A DNA stretch of 64,000 nt from Gammaproteobacteria bacterium (GTDB lineage: Bacteria; Pseudomonadota; Gammaproteobacteria; JACKNK01), in assembly GCA_024234895.1 (NCBI GenBank), contig JACKNJ010000002.1, forward strand, positions 377,001 to 441,000, given 5' to 3'. The notes beneath the pieces are model-generated. The model was not told the DNA's origin. It made no database searches and saw only the letters and a program-made list of their open reading frames with translations. Both the position numbers and the translations under genes were made by a program. Within the stretch, counting starts at the first letter, position 1. The number at the start of each line of letters is the position of its first letter. Shown here one piece after another: positions 1 through 8,424 of the stretch.

Positions 1-1
1 A

Positions 2-244
2 AGCAGCCGTGTCTTCATGAACGGAAATTCGCAGGCCGTGCGTATCCCTGCTGAGTTCCGTCTCGATACCGATCGCGTGCAGATCAGCCGTAACGCGGAT
101 GGCGATCTGGTCATTCACCCGCTACGTCCCGAGCGCGGTCAGGCGCTACTTCAGGCTCTGGCAGGTTTCGATGAGGAATTCGTCGCCGCCCTTGAGGAAA
201 ACCGGCAAGACGCCCTTCCGATGCAGGATCGCGAAGCGCTATGA
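2..244 (+). CDS. vapB: VapB-type antitoxin, 5' end outside the window
   Basis: Antitoxin of a type II toxin-antitoxin pair. It would bind and neutralise the VapC RNase encoded next and repress their shared promoter. The visible protein carries the AbrB/SpoVT-type swapped-hairpin signature NSQAVRIP near its start, followed by an acidic C-terminal tail of the kind that wraps the toxin. The reading frame stays open to the left edge (SSRVF precedes the first Met), and family members normally have about 5-10 residues before this motif. I therefore treat the gene as truncated by the window rather than starting at the ATG at 17. Its stop overlaps the vapC start by 4 bases (ATGA). Confidence 0.85.
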   Translation, partial: SSRVFMNGNSQAVRIPAEFRLDTDRVQISRNADGDLVIHPLRPERGQALLQALAGFDEEFVAALEENRQDALPMQDREAL

Positions 245-648
245 AGTACCTGCTCGATACCAACACCCTGATCTACCTGATCAAGCATCGCCCACCTGCG
301 GTCGCCGCCCGTGTGGACGCCTTGCACGAAGATGACCATCTGGCGATGTCCTTCATCACCTTCGCGGAACTGCTCAAGGGAGCCGAGCGGAGCACCAGAA
401 AGGCGGATGTGCTCTCCCGCCTGGACGCGCTGACGCGACAAATTCCGGTGCTATATCCGCAGGGTTCAGCCATCTGCCACCACTACGCGGAACAGTTCTC
501 CGGCCTGAAAAAGGCCGGAACCCCAATCGGCGCCAATGATCTCTGGATCGCCTGTCATGCCTTGGCGGAGCAGGCCACGGTGGTCACTCACAACACCCGT
601 GAATTCAGCCGCGTCAGAGGACTCCCGGTAGAGGACTGGGTCAGCTGA
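241..648 (+). CDS. vapC: VapC-type PIN-domain RNase toxin
   Basis: Toxin component: PIN-domain, Mg-dependent endoribonucleases that usually cut tRNA or rRNA. The 135-residue length is typical. The acidic metal site is visible as D6 in the N-terminal LLDTN motif, E43 in the FAELLKG motif and D100 in the GANDLWIA motif. The fourth position is the THNTREF motif, which has Asn at N118, as is common in the family. It is translationally coupled to vapB through the ATGA overlap. The substrate cannot be read from the sequence. Confidence 0.92.
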   Translation: MKYLLDTNTLIYLIKHRPPAVAARVDALHEDDHLAMSFITFAELLKGAERSTRKADVLSRLDALTRQIPVLYPQGSAICHHYAEQFSGLKKAGTPIGANDLWIACHALAEQATVVTHNTREFSRVRGLPVEDWVS

Positions 649-712
649 TGCGCCGGTCACGTCCATGTGGAATGACGCGGGCCGGGATTGAGACCGCTGA
701 CGGAACTCGACG

Positions 713-956
713 ATGAATCTGATTGAAGTGGTCAGCGGTCCCGGCCACGAAGACACCCTGCGCGGTATCGCCGAATAGAAACAGGTCGTGGATTTCCGGG
801 CGGTCCCGCCGATCGAGGAAGGACGCCAGGCGGTGCGCCGCCGTGGACGGCGACTGCCTGCCCGAGCCGTACGACGACGACCCCGCTCAGCCCCTGGACC
901 ACTGGTGGTGGCGCCTGGGCGCGCTCACCGCCGGGCATTATCCGCTCGAGTTGTAG
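713..956 (+). pseudogene. Decayed gene remnant, possibly DUF389 family N-terminus
   Basis: An ATG at 713 opens a 21-residue peptide beginning MNLIEVVSGPG that ends at a TAG at 776-778. The same frame then continues past the stop with a sensible-looking stretch (VVDFRAVPPIEEGRQAVR). This resembles the start of DUF389 membrane proteins, from memory of that family. From about 840 another frame reads a protein-like C-terminus containing LDHWWWRLG and ending at 956, next to the first palindromic repeat. In-frame stop, frame change and lack of the membrane domain all point to decay. The family assignment is tentative. Confidence 0.35.
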
Positions 957-1335
957 GAGCGGCTTTAGCCGCGAAGGGCCTTCGATCTAGGCCGATCGCG
1001 GCTGAAGCCGCTCCTACGGTTTGCACGTAGCGCCGTCGAGGGTGCGGCCCGCTGTTGTGTAGGAGCGGCTTTAGCCGCGAAAGGCCTCCGATCAGCGCCG
1101 ATCGCGGCTGAAGCCGCTCCTACGGTTTGTACGTAGCGGCGTCGGGGGTGCGGCCTGCTGTTGTGTAGGAGCGGCTTTAGCCGCGAAGAACCTCCGATCA
1201 ACGCCGATCGCGGCTGAAGCCGCTCCTACGGTTTGCACGGAGCGCCGTCGAGGGTGCGGCCCGCTGTTGTGTAGGAGCGGCTTTAGCCGCGAACGACCTC
1301 CGATCAACGCCGATCGCGGCTGAAGCCGCTCCTAC
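953..1335. repeat. Tandem array of four family-A palindromic elements
   Basis: Four 65-bp imperfect palindromes lie at 953-1017, 1059-1123, 1165-1229 and 1271-1335, in an exact 106-bp period. Each begins GTAGGAGCGGCTTTAGCCGC and ends with the near-reverse-complement (GCGGCTGAAGCCGCTCCTAC), with a short variable centre. The 41-bp linkers between them are also nearly identical, so the duplicated unit is palindrome plus linker. The arms differ (TTTAGCC versus TGAAGCC), giving an orientation that is the same in all copies. Elements of this REP-like kind are common in gammaproteobacterial intergenic DNA. Together with the decayed gene before it, the array fills the gap between vapC and the restriction gene. 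Confidence 0.95.
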
Positions 1336-1360
1336 GGTGGGGCGGGGCGCGGGCTGGGGG

Positions 1361-4300
1361 TCAGCGCGCGGTGTAGCGGTCGGCGGCGCGTTGGCATTGG
1401 CCGAGGGCGACGAGGGTGTCGAGGAGTTCGGCGACCTTTTTTGCGGGGGCGGCCTTGAATTGGCGGGCGATGCCGACCGGGGTGACGGCGGCGGGGCTTT
1501 GCTGCAGGGCGGCGCGCACGGCCTGGATCTGCGCGGGCAGGTCTTTCGGCCACGCGGCCTTGGCGGTGGCGGCGACGGTCTCGGTGGGGGCGAGCTCAGC
1601 CTCGGTCTGTTCGGCGGCGGTGTCGCCCTGCGGGTTCTGGTAGTCCGGGCGCAGCCAGCGGACGAGGCCGCGCGCCTCCTCGGCGGCGCGTTCGGCGTTG
1701 AGGTCGACCAGGCGTTGCAGCACGGCCTCGTCGACGGCGCGGATGTGTTCGCCGATGTCCCCGCCTTCGTAGGATGGGCAAAGCGCAGCGTGCCCATCAG
1801 GGGCGTTGCCGGTGGCGCTGGCGCCGGGGTGTTGCCCATCGCTGCTGATGGGCACGTCCCGTTGGTCCTTTGCCCATCCTACGGTGGGTAAATCCCCGGC
1901 CTCGTAGGATGGGCAAAGCGCAGCGTGCCCATCAGGGGCGTCGTCGGTGGCGCGGGCGCCGGGGTGTTGCCCATCGCTGCTGATGGGCACGTCCCGTTGG
2001 TCCTTTGCCCATCCTACGGGGGGTAAATTCCGGGCCTCGTAGGATGGGCAGAGCGCGGCGTGCCCATCAGGGGCGGTGGGGTGGTAGGCGCGGCAGAGGT
2101 CGGACCAGCCGTAGGCGGCGAACACGGCGGCGTCGAGTTCGTCGTGGAGTTGCTTGAGGATGGCGATCAGGCCCTGCTCGTAGACGGTGCGTTCCTTGTC
2201 CGTAAGCGGCGGCGGGGTGCCGTCGGCGGCGGTGTCGACCGGGGAGAGGTGCAGGCCGTCGCTGGCGCGCAGTTTGTCGAGCACGTTGTACATGGCCGTC
2301 AGGGTCAGCCCCGGGTGCGCGGCCTGGCGGGCCTTGCGGTGGGCGTCGAGCTGTTCGGCGAGGTCGCGGATGCGCTCCGCCTGGGCGGCGTCGGGGGTCG
2401 GGAAGGGGAAGGTTTCGAAGCAGCGGGTCTTGACGTAGACGGGGTCGTTGCCGACGCCGAGGTTGCTGCCCGAGGCCAACGCCCAGAGGACGTGCACGCG
2501 GCTGGAGAGCACGCCCAGCGCATGGGCGTCGTCGAGGGCGATGTTGACCAGCTTGTTGTCGGGCAGCACGTCGCGGTCGAGGAAGGTGAACACGCGGTGT
2601 TTGCTGGTTTCGACGGTGGCGATGTAGCGGGGCAGGCTGTTCATGGCCTCCCGCATGTCCTTGCGCGGCTCGCCGAATATCCACCAGTTGTCGCGATACG
2701 ACGCCCGGTTGTTCTGATCCCGTTCGGGTTTCACCCGGTCGTGGACCCATTGGTAAAGCGACGGGAACTCGCGGCGAACCTCATCGACACTGTGCCCGAA
2801 TAGGTCGATGACCCTTACGTCGCGACTGGTTTGCATGAGGTCGCGACCATTCATGTAGGCGCGGATCACGTTGGTGTTGGGGGACAGCGCGGCGGCTTCT
2901 TCCGGCGTGACGATGAAACCCGAACCGATGAGCTGTACGCCCCGATTTGCAAGCCTGCCGTTCGCCCTGAGTACCGGCGCAGCAGCAACGTTTGCACCAA
3001 TGTTGAGGTCGGAGAAGAGCTTGCCGCTGCGCTCCCGCAACTCAACCTCACGCCCTTCCCCGCCGCCGTTCCGCTCGGCGGTCAGCGTGTGCAGCACGCC
3101 TTCCCGCTCGCCGCCTTCGGCCACGGTCATGGCGATGCGCACCGCCGCGCCGTCGCCGGCATCGACCCAGGGGTGATCGGGGATCGCGAACACCAGCGAC
3201 ACCGGGTTCTTCGCGCTCATCTGCGCCTGCAACACGCGCCGGTTGAAGGTCTGGCGCAGCGAGTTGGTGGTGATGAAGCCGAAACGGCGCAATTTGCCGG
3301 CGCGGGCGGTCTCGGCGGCGAGGTGCCACCAGTACATGACGAAGTCGGCGGATTCGGGCACGGCCTTCCAGGCGCCGCGCAGGGCCTCGACGTAGCCGTC
3401 GCCGAGCGCCTGGCGCATCGGGCCGGCGCCGATGAAGGGCGGATTGCCGACCACGAATTCCGCCGCCGGCCAGCTCGCGGGGCGCGGGTTGAGGTAGCGC
3501 TCCAGCGGCACGCGGGCGTGTTCGTCGGGGACTTCGCGGCCGGTCAGCGGGTCGGTGCGGGTGGTGCGCCCGTCCCAGCGGGAGAGCGGCTTGCCGGCCT
3601 CGTCGGTGACGAATTCGATGTCGTCCCAGGCGAGCACGGCGTCGCGGTTTTCGATGTTGTGGAAGTCCTTGAGCACCGGCTGCGGGGGTTCGACGTTGCC
3701 CTGGGTGCGGAAGTGCCATTGCAGGTAGCCGATCCACAGCACCATTTCGGCGATGGCGGCGGCGCGCGGGTTGACCTCCAGGCCGAGGAACCGGTGCGGG
3801 TCGACGCTGATGCCTTCCATCTGCAACAGGCCCTGGCTCTGGCCCATGTCGTGCAGGGTGTTGAGGACTTCGCCTTCGAGCCGCTTCATGTGTTCGAGGG
3901 TGACGTAGAGGAAGTTGCCGGAGCCGCAGGCGGGATCGAGCACGCGGGTGGCGCAGAGGCGGCGGTGGAAGTCTTCGACCTGCTGGATGGCCTTGTCGTG
4001 CTTGCCCTGGCGGTCGAGGGTGTAGGCGGCGGCCTGCACGGCGCTCCAGTCGTCGCGCAGCGGTTCGATGACGGTGGGCAGGACGAGGCGTTCGACGTAG
4101 GCGCGCGGGGTGTAGTGGGCGCCGAGTTTGTGGCGTTCGACCGGGTTCAAGGCGCGTTCGAGCAGGGTGCCGAAGATGGCGGGTTCGACGTGACGCCAGT
4201 CGGCGCGGGCGGCGGCGAGGAGCTGGTCGAGCTGGGCGCGGTCGAGCGGCAGGGCCTGGGCGCTTTTGAACAGGCCGCCGTTGAAGCGGAGGATCTTGGC

Positions 4301-5206
4301 GCGCAACTGCACGCTGAAGTCGCTGCCGGTGTTCATGTCGCGCCAGAGGTGTTCGGTGAGCGGGACGAATTGCGCGGGGTTGTCGCGGACCGAGTGGAGC
4401 AGGTCGGTGAAGGCGTCCTTGGGCAGCAGGCCGACGTCTTCGGCGAACATGGTGAACAGGCAGCGCATCAGGAATTCGGCGGTGACGCGGGGGTCGTGGC
4501 CCCCACCGTTGACCGGGGTTTCGAGGCTGCGGGCGAGACCGGCGAGGCGGTCGGCGATCTCGCGGGTGACGCGGGCGGCGTGGCGCGAGGGGTCGAGGCT
4601 GTCGGGGTCCTGCCAGATGGCGCGCAGGCGTTCGCGGATCGGCTCTTCACGCAGGTCGGCGAGGCGCAGGCGGTGGTGGCGCGGGTCCGGGAAGGCGGTG
4701 TAGCTGCCGCCGCTGCGGGTGAATTCGGCGTAGAGCTCGATGACGCCGCGACCGACGTCAAGGAGGATCAGGAACGGCGGGCGGCCTTCACTGGCAGGCA
4801 GGGCGTGCACGTAGCCGGTGGCCTGGTGGTAGGCGCGGGTCATGCGCGTGTCCCAGCCCTTGGTGTGTTCGGCGTCGGCGATGGATTTGGCTTCGAGCAC
4901 GAAGGCGCCGCGCCGGTAGAGATCGATGAAGCCGGGGGTGGTGCTGCCGTCGCGGTGGTGGCGGTCGACGCGGCGTTCGAAGACGTAGGCGTTGTGGGCG
5001 GTGTCTTCTCTTGCCGGGTCGGGCCTGGGCAGGTCGAGGAGGTCGCAGAGGTCGCCGACGAAGAGCTGCGCGTTGGCGCGCTCGCTGCCGTCGGCGGCGG
5101 TCCATTTGGCGATGAAGCTGTCGAGATCGATCACGGTTGGCGCGGGTCCTTGCGGGCGGATTCGGCGGAGTTTAGCGAAGCGCCCGCCGTGATTCGCGAA
5201 CGGCAT
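1361..5206 (-). CDS. MmeI-like (type IIG/IIL) restriction-methylation protein with in-frame repeat insertion
   Basis: Single-chain DNA adenine methyltransferase with a fused nuclease, 1281 residues. An N-terminal nuclease motif is visible (D95, then E105-A-K107 in VLEAK). The SAM-binding motif DPACGSGNF lies near residue 425 and the catalytic NPPF motif near 585. The C-terminal motif RAAEEARGLVRWLRP is typical of MmeI/YeeA-class proteins. The ATG at 5206 has a strong ribosome site (GGGAGAGG); a GTG at 5134 is a weaker alternative. Residues about 1045-1146 are two and a third copies of a 45-residue unit encoded by family-B DNA repeats, inserted between the recognition region and the C-terminal helix-rich part. 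No separate specificity or methylase gene accompanies it. The frame is intact, so activity is possible, but the insertion may impair it. Confidence 0.9.
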   Translation of the reverse strand: MPFANHGGRFAKLRRIRPQGPAPTVIDLDSFIAKWTAADGSERANAQLFVGDLCDLLDLPRPDPAREDTAHNAYVFERRVDRHHRDGSTTPGFIDLYRRGAFVLEAKSIADAEHTKGWDTRMTRAYHQATGYVHALPASEGRPPFLILLDVGRGVIELYAEFTRSGGSYTAFPDPRHHRLRLADLREEPIRERLRAIWQDPDSLDPSRHAARVTREIADRLAGLARSLETPVNGGGHDPRVTAEFLMRCLFTMFAEDVGLLPKDAFTDLLHSVRDNPAQFVPLTEHLWRDMNTGSDFSVQLRAKILRFNGGLFKSAQALPLDRAQLDQLLAAARADWRHVEPAIFGTLLERALNPVERHKLGAHYTPRAYVERLVLPTVIEPLRDDWSAVQAAAYTLDRQGKHDKAIQQVEDFHRRLCATRVLDPACGSGNFLYVTLEHMKRLEGEVLNTLHDMGQSQGLLQMEGISVDPHRFLGLEVNPRAAAIAEMVLWIGYLQWHFRTQGNVEPPQPVLKDFHNIENRDAVLAWDDIEFVTDEAGKPLSRWDGRTTRTDPLTGREVPDEHARVPLERYLNPRPASWPAAEFVVGNPPFIGAGPMRQALGDGYVEALRGAWKAVPESADFVMYWWHLAAETARAGKLRRFGFITTNSLRQTFNRRVLQAQMSAKNPVSLVFAIPDHPWVDAGDGAAVRIAMTVAEGGEREGVLHTLTAERNGGGEGREVELRERSGKLFSDLNIGANVAAAPVLRANGRLANRGVQLIGSGFIVTPEEAAALSPNTNVIRAYMNGRDLMQTSRDVRVIDLFGHSVDEVRREFPSLYQWVHDRVKPERDQNNRASYRDNWWIFGEPRKDMREAMNSLPRYIATVETSKHRVFTFLDRDVLPDNKLVNIALDDAHALGVLSSRVHVLWALASGSNLGVGNDPVYVKTRCFETFPFPTPDAAQAERIRDLAEQLDAHRKARQAAHPGLTLTAMYNVLDKLRASDGLHLSPVDTAADGTPPPLTDKERTVYEQGLIAILKQLHDELDAAVFAAYGWSDLCRAYHPTAPDGHAALCPSYEARNLPPVGWAKDQRDVPISSDGQHPGARATDDAPDGHAALCPSYEAGDLPTVGWAKDQRDVPISSDGQHPGASATGNAPDGHAALCPSYEGGDIGEHIRAVDEAVLQRLVDLNAERAAEEARGLVRWLRPDYQNPQGDTAAEQTEAELAPTETVAATAKAAWPKDLPAQIQAVRAALQQSPAAVTPVGIARQFKAAPAKKVAELLDTLVALGQCQRAADRYTAR
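1769..2070. repeat. Family-B palindromic repeats, 135-bp tandem, inside the restriction gene
   Basis: Two full 114-bp elements (1769-1882 and 1904-2017) and a third left half (2039-2070) recur with an exact 135-bp period. Each starts GTAGGATGGGCAAAGCGCAG and ends with TTTGCCCATCCTAC, so the ends are inverted. Because 135 is divisible by three, the array reads through the minus-strand gene as 45-residue protein repeats containing PDGHAALCPSYE and VGWAKDQRDVP. Other copies of the family lie between genes at 6097 and 9178. Confidence 0.95.
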
Positions 5207-5221
5207 GTTGCAACCTCTCCC

Positions 5222-5499
5222 GTAGGAGCGGCTTTAGCCGCGAAGTGCCTTCGATCTATGCCGATCGCGGCTGAAGCCGCTCCTACGGTTTGTACTTAGC
5301 ACCGTCGGGGGTGCGGCCCGCTGTTGTAGGAGCGGCTTTAGCCGCGAAGTGCCTTCGATCAACGCCGATCGCGGCTGAAGCCGCTCCTACGATCGTTGTG
5401 TACGTAGCGCGGTCGTGGGTCGGCCCGCTGTTGTGTAGGAGCGGCTTTAGCCGCGAAGGACCTCCGATCAACGCCGATCGCGGCTGAAGCCGCGCCTGC
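5222..5499. repeat. Family-A palindromic array upstream of the restriction gene
   Basis: Three family-A elements at 5222-5286, 5326-5390 and 5435-5499, in the same orientation as the 953-1335 array and with related linkers. Spacing is less regular (104 and 109 bp), and the right arm of the third copy is degenerate. The first copy ends about 15 bases from the start codon of the minus-strand restriction gene, so its promoter must lie in or beyond the array. The remaining sequence, 5500-5661, is the leader of yegP, in which I see no convincing promoter. Confidence 0.93.
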
Positions 5500-5661
5500 G
5501 CGGGGGGTGGGATTTGCCGACGGGAATGCGGAATATCGGGTTCGTTACGCGCCGATGAGGCGGGGTCAAGTCAATGAATTGGCAGTGAAATATTGCACTT
5601 TGAGGAGACCCGGCTAGCCTGAGCTGCGCGGCATCCACTTACGTTTCTGGAGAATATTCCG

Positions 5662-5994
5662 ATGGCTGGCAAATTCGAGGTGTATCAGGACAAGTCCGGC
5701 GATTTCCGTTTCCGCCTGAAGGCGAGCAACGGCGAGGTCGTGCTGACCGGGCAGGGTTACAAGTCCAAGGCGTCGTGCCTGAACGGCGTCGAGTCGGTGA
5801 CCAAGAACTGCGAGGACGAGTCGCGCTTCGAGAAGAAGGACTCCAGTTCCGGCAAGCCGTATTTCGTGCTCAAGGCGGCGAATCACCAGGTCATCGGCCA
5901 GAGCCAGATGTATGCCTCCGAGGCCTCGCGCGACAACGGCATCGGGTCCATCGCACGCGCGGCGGTGGGGGCCAAGGTGGTCGACGCGGAATAG
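5662..5994 (+). CDS. yegP: YegP family (UPF0339/DUF1508) tandem-domain protein
   Basis: Small soluble protein of 110 residues made of two DUF1508 repeats. The first begins GKFEVYQDKSGDFRFRLKA and the second RFEKKDSSSGKPYFVLKAA. Each has the family's pattern of a beta hairpin, then a helix containing a Gly-(V/I)-x-S motif (NGVESV, NGIGSI). The biochemical role of the family is unknown. It is a single-gene unit, with repeats upstream and a strong intrinsic terminator 27 bases after the stop. The only ATG at the domain boundary was taken as the start. Confidence 0.93.
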   Translation: MAGKFEVYQDKSGDFRFRLKASNGEVVLTGQGYKSKASCLNGVESVTKNCEDESRFEKKDSSSGKPYFVLKAANHQVIGQSQMYASEASRDNGIGSIARAAVGAKVVDAE

Positions 5995-6020
5995 TCGGCA
6001 CCCAAAGCCGGGACAGTGCA

Positions 6021-6049
6021 AAGCGCGGCCTTCGGGCCGCGCTTTTTTT
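6021..6049 (+). terminator. Intrinsic terminator of yegP
   Basis: A GC-rich hairpin (aagcgcggcc, short loop, ggccgcgctt) is followed directly by a run of seven T. It lies just after the yegP stop on the same strand. Confidence 0.92.
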
Positions 6050-6096
6050 GGCGGCCTTTGCGCTCCGGTTGCGGGCGCCGGGTAGGCATCAACGAC

Positions 6097-6136
6097 GTAG
6101 GATGGGCACGTCCCCTTGGTCCTTTGCCCATCCTGC
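6097..6136. repeat. Short family-B repeat copy
   Basis: GTAGGATGGGCACGTCCCCT followed by TTTGCCCATCCTGC. This is a shortened copy that joins the first arm directly to the last arm of the family-B element, so it keeps the inverted ends but lacks the middle. Confidence 0.85.
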
Positions 6137-6191
6137 GGTCGCGGGTGGTGAGCGGATACAATGCCGCGCTTGACTCCCTCGTGACCTGGCC

Positions 6192-7442
6192 ATGCCCTTA
6201 CCGAATCTGAATCCCGCGATCGCGACCCTCGACGAGGTGCTGCGTTTCGAGCAGCCCGCCGATGCGGTGTTGTCGAACCGTTTCCGCACCCATCGCGAGC
6301 ATGGCGGGCGCGACCGCGCGTTCATCGCGGAGTCGGTTTACGGCGTGCTGCGCCGCAAGCGGCTGCTGGATGCGCTGACCGATGACGGCTCGCCGCGCGA
6401 ACTGCTGATCGCGTGGCTGGCGCGGGTGCAGGGGCACGGATTGAAGGAGTTCGGCGAGCAGTTGTCGGCGGCGGAGATCGAGTGGGTCAAGGCGCTTAAA
6501 GGCCGCAAGCTCGACGCCCTGCCGTTGGCGGTGCAGGCGGAATTGCCGGACTGGCTGTGGACGCGTCTGGTCGCGCAACGCGGCGAGGCGGAGGCTTTGG
6601 CGCTTGGCCGCGCGAGCCAGAACCCGGCGCCGCTGGACCTGCGCGTGAACACGCTCAAGACGAAGCGCGAGACGCTGCTCGCCGCGCTGGCCGGGGAAGG
6701 CGTCGAGTGCAGCGAGACGCCGTTCTCCCCGCTCGGCCTGCGCGTGGTCGGCAAGCCGGCGCTGAATCGCAGTCCGTTGTTCGAGGATGGGCATTTCGAG
6801 GTGCAGGACGAGGGCAGCCAGTTGCTCGGCTTTCTGCTCGCGCCGAAGCGCAATCAGCTGGTCGTCGATTTCTGCGCGGGCGCCGGCGGCAAGACGCTGG
6901 AGATCGGCGCGATGATGGCATCGAAGGGGCGGGTGTATGCCTTCGATGTCGCGGAGACGCGCCTCAAGCGGTTGAACCCGCGTCTGAAACGTTCCGGGCT
7001 GTCGAATGTGGAGGCGAAGGTGATCGCCTCGGAACATGACGCGAAGGTCAGGCGTCTGGCCGGCAAGATCGACCGCGTGCTGGTCGACGCGCCCTGCACC
7101 GGCAGCGGCACGCTGCGCCGTAATCCGGACCTGAAGTGGCGGCAGAACGAGGCCTCGGTCGCGGAACTGAACGCCAAGCAGGCGTCGATCCTGGAAGCGG
7201 CGGCGAAGCTGCTGAAACCGGGCGGGCGGCTGGTCTACGCGACGTGCAGCCTGCTGCGCGAGGAGAATCAGGACATCGTCGAAGGGTTCCTGGCGGGCCA
7301 TGCGGATTACCGGCTGGTGCCGGCTTCCGAGGCGCTGGACGGCAATCGCGTGGCGCTGCCGGATGTCGGCGACTATCTGCAACTGTCGCCGGCGGTGCAT
7401 CACACCGATGGGTTCTTCGGCGCGGTGATCGAGCGGGTGTGA
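6192..7442 (+). CDS. rsmB: RsmB/NOP family rRNA cytosine-C5 methyltransferase
   Basis: SAM-dependent m5C RNA methyltransferase of 416 residues. Visible motifs are the SAM loop DFCAGAGGKTLEIGA near residue 225, the motif IV cysteine in DAPCTGSG near 300 and the catalytic cysteine in YATCSLL near 350. This is the two-cysteine signature of the NOP/Sun family. The N-terminal 150 residues contain LSNRFRTHREHGGRDRAFIA, consistent with a reduced NusB-like RNA-binding part. Length and motifs fit RsmB (16S C967). However, rsmB usually sits beside fmt/def, which are absent here, so another NOP paralogue is possible. The start codon is the ATG just after a short repeat and leader. Confidence 0.82.
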   Translation: MPLPNLNPAIATLDEVLRFEQPADAVLSNRFRTHREHGGRDRAFIAESVYGVLRRKRLLDALTDDGSPRELLIAWLARVQGHGLKEFGEQLSAAEIEWVKALKGRKLDALPLAVQAELPDWLWTRLVAQRGEAEALALGRASQNPAPLDLRVNTLKTKRETLLAALAGEGVECSETPFSPLGLRVVGKPALNRSPLFEDGHFEVQDEGSQLLGFLLAPKRNQLVVDFCAGAGGKTLEIGAMMASKGRVYAFDVAETRLKRLNPRLKRSGLSNVEAKVIASEHDAKVRRLAGKIDRVLVDAPCTGSGTLRRNPDLKWRQNEASVAELNAKQASILEAAAKLLKPGGRLVYATCSLLREENQDIVEGFLAGHADYRLVPASEALDGNRVALPDVGDYLQLSPAVHHTDGFFGAVIERV

Positions 7443-7468
7443 TGCACAGCTTCGTGGTTCACGGTTCT

Positions 7469-7542
7469 GTAGGAGCGGCTTCAGCCGCGATCGGCTCCGG
7501 GAAGAATCCCCCAGCGCCGATCGCGGCTGAAGCCGCTCCTAC
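7469..7542. repeat. Family-A palindromic element between rsmB and bioC
   Basis: A single 74-bp copy with perfect outer arms (GTAGGAGCGGCTTCAGCCGC and its reverse complement) and a slightly longer centre than the copies near the restriction gene. It ends 12 bases before the bioC ATG, so the bioC ribosome-binding G-run starts at its edge. Confidence 0.93.
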
Positions 7543-7554
7543 GGGGGTGTGCTG

Positions 7555-8424
7555 ATGGCTGATCAGAAACGCCGCATCCGCGCGCGCTTCAACCGCGCGG
7601 CGCCGGATTACGAGGCGGCGGCGGTGCTGCATCGCGAGGTCGAGGCGCGGGTGCTGGAACGGCTCGATTACGTGCGCCTGCAACCGGCGGTGGTGCTCGA
7701 TATCGGCGCGGGGCCGGGCACCGGCAGCCGTCTGTTGATGCAGCGCTATCCGAAGGCGAAGGTCATCGCGCTCGATCTGGCCGAGCGCATGTTGCAGATC
7801 GCGCGCGGCAAGGCGCCGCGCTGGCCGAATCCGCTGCGCAAGCTGCATTGCGTGTGCGGCGACGCGGAAAGCCTGCCGTTCGCGAGCGGCAGCGTCGACC
7901 TGATCTATTCCAACCTCAGCCTGCAATGGTGCGCCGACCTGTCCGCGACCTTCCGTGAGTTCCGCCGCGTGCTCGCGCCGGGCGGGCTGCTGATGTTCAC
8001 GACCTTCGGGCCGGACACGCTGCGCGAACTGCGCGCGGCCTGGGCGCAGGTCGATGGCTTCGCGCACGTCAACGAGTTCGTCGACATGCACGACATCGGC
8101 GACGCGCTGGTGCATGCGCAGATGGCCGAGCCGGTCATGGATATGGAGGTGTTCACGCTCACCTACGGCAAGGCCGATGAGGTCATGCGCGACCTGAAGG
8201 TGATCGGCGCGCAGACCGTGACCGGTGCCAAACAGGGTGGTCTGACCGGAAGGGCGCGCCTCAACGCGGTCGCCGAGGCCTATGAATCGTTCCGCGCGGA
8301 CGGCGTGCTGCCGGCGACCTTCGAGATCGTCTACGGCCACGCCTGGGCACCGCCGGAAGGCACGGCGCTTAAACGCGAAGACGGCAGCGTCGCGGTGCCG
8401 CTGACGGGGCTCCGGCGTTCGTGA
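7555..8424 (+). CDS. bioC: Malonyl-ACP O-methyltransferase BioC
   Basis: Biotin synthesis: methylates the free carboxyl of malonyl-ACP so that fatty-acid synthase can extend it to the pimeloyl moiety. It has the class I SAM fold with motif VVLDIGAGPGTGSRLL at residues 46-61. The BioC-like features ALDLAERML, LPFASGSVDLIYSNLSLQW and GGLLMFTTFGPDTLRELR are also visible. The ATG at 7555 is preferred over an in-frame GTG at 7549 because a G-rich ribosome site (GGGGGTG) is suitably spaced from it. No bioA, B, D, F or H is adjacent. The stop overlaps the rsmJ start. Confidence 0.92.
   Translation: MADQKRRIRARFNRAAPDYEAAAVLHREVEARVLERLDYVRLQPAVVLDIGAGPGTGSRLLMQRYPKAKVIALDLAERMLQIARGKAPRWPNPLRKLHCVCGDAESLPFASGSVDLIYSNLSLQWCADLSATFREFRRVLAPGGLLMFTTFGPDTLRELRAAWAQVDGFAHVNEFVDMHDIGDALVHAQMAEPVMDMEVFTLTYGKADEVMRDLKVIGAQTVTGAKQGGLTGRARLNAVAEAYESFRADGVLPATFEIVYGHAWAPPEGTALKREDGSVAVPLTGLRRS

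Noticed and set aside
953..1335. Regular 106-bp periodic repeats, possible CRISPR array
   Set aside because: The linkers between the palindromes are nearly identical, whereas CRISPR spacers are unique. The unit is too long and there are no cas genes.
2831..5299. Long plus-strand open frame (822 codons) opposite the restriction gene
   Set aside because: High-GC antisense shadow: the minus strand has clear methylase motifs, and the plus product is a repetitive Gly/Val/Ala/Glu-rich sequence with no domain.
5577..5598. TTGGCA...TTGCA resembling a sigma-54 promoter before yegP
   Set aside because: GG and GC are separated by 12 bases instead of the required 10.
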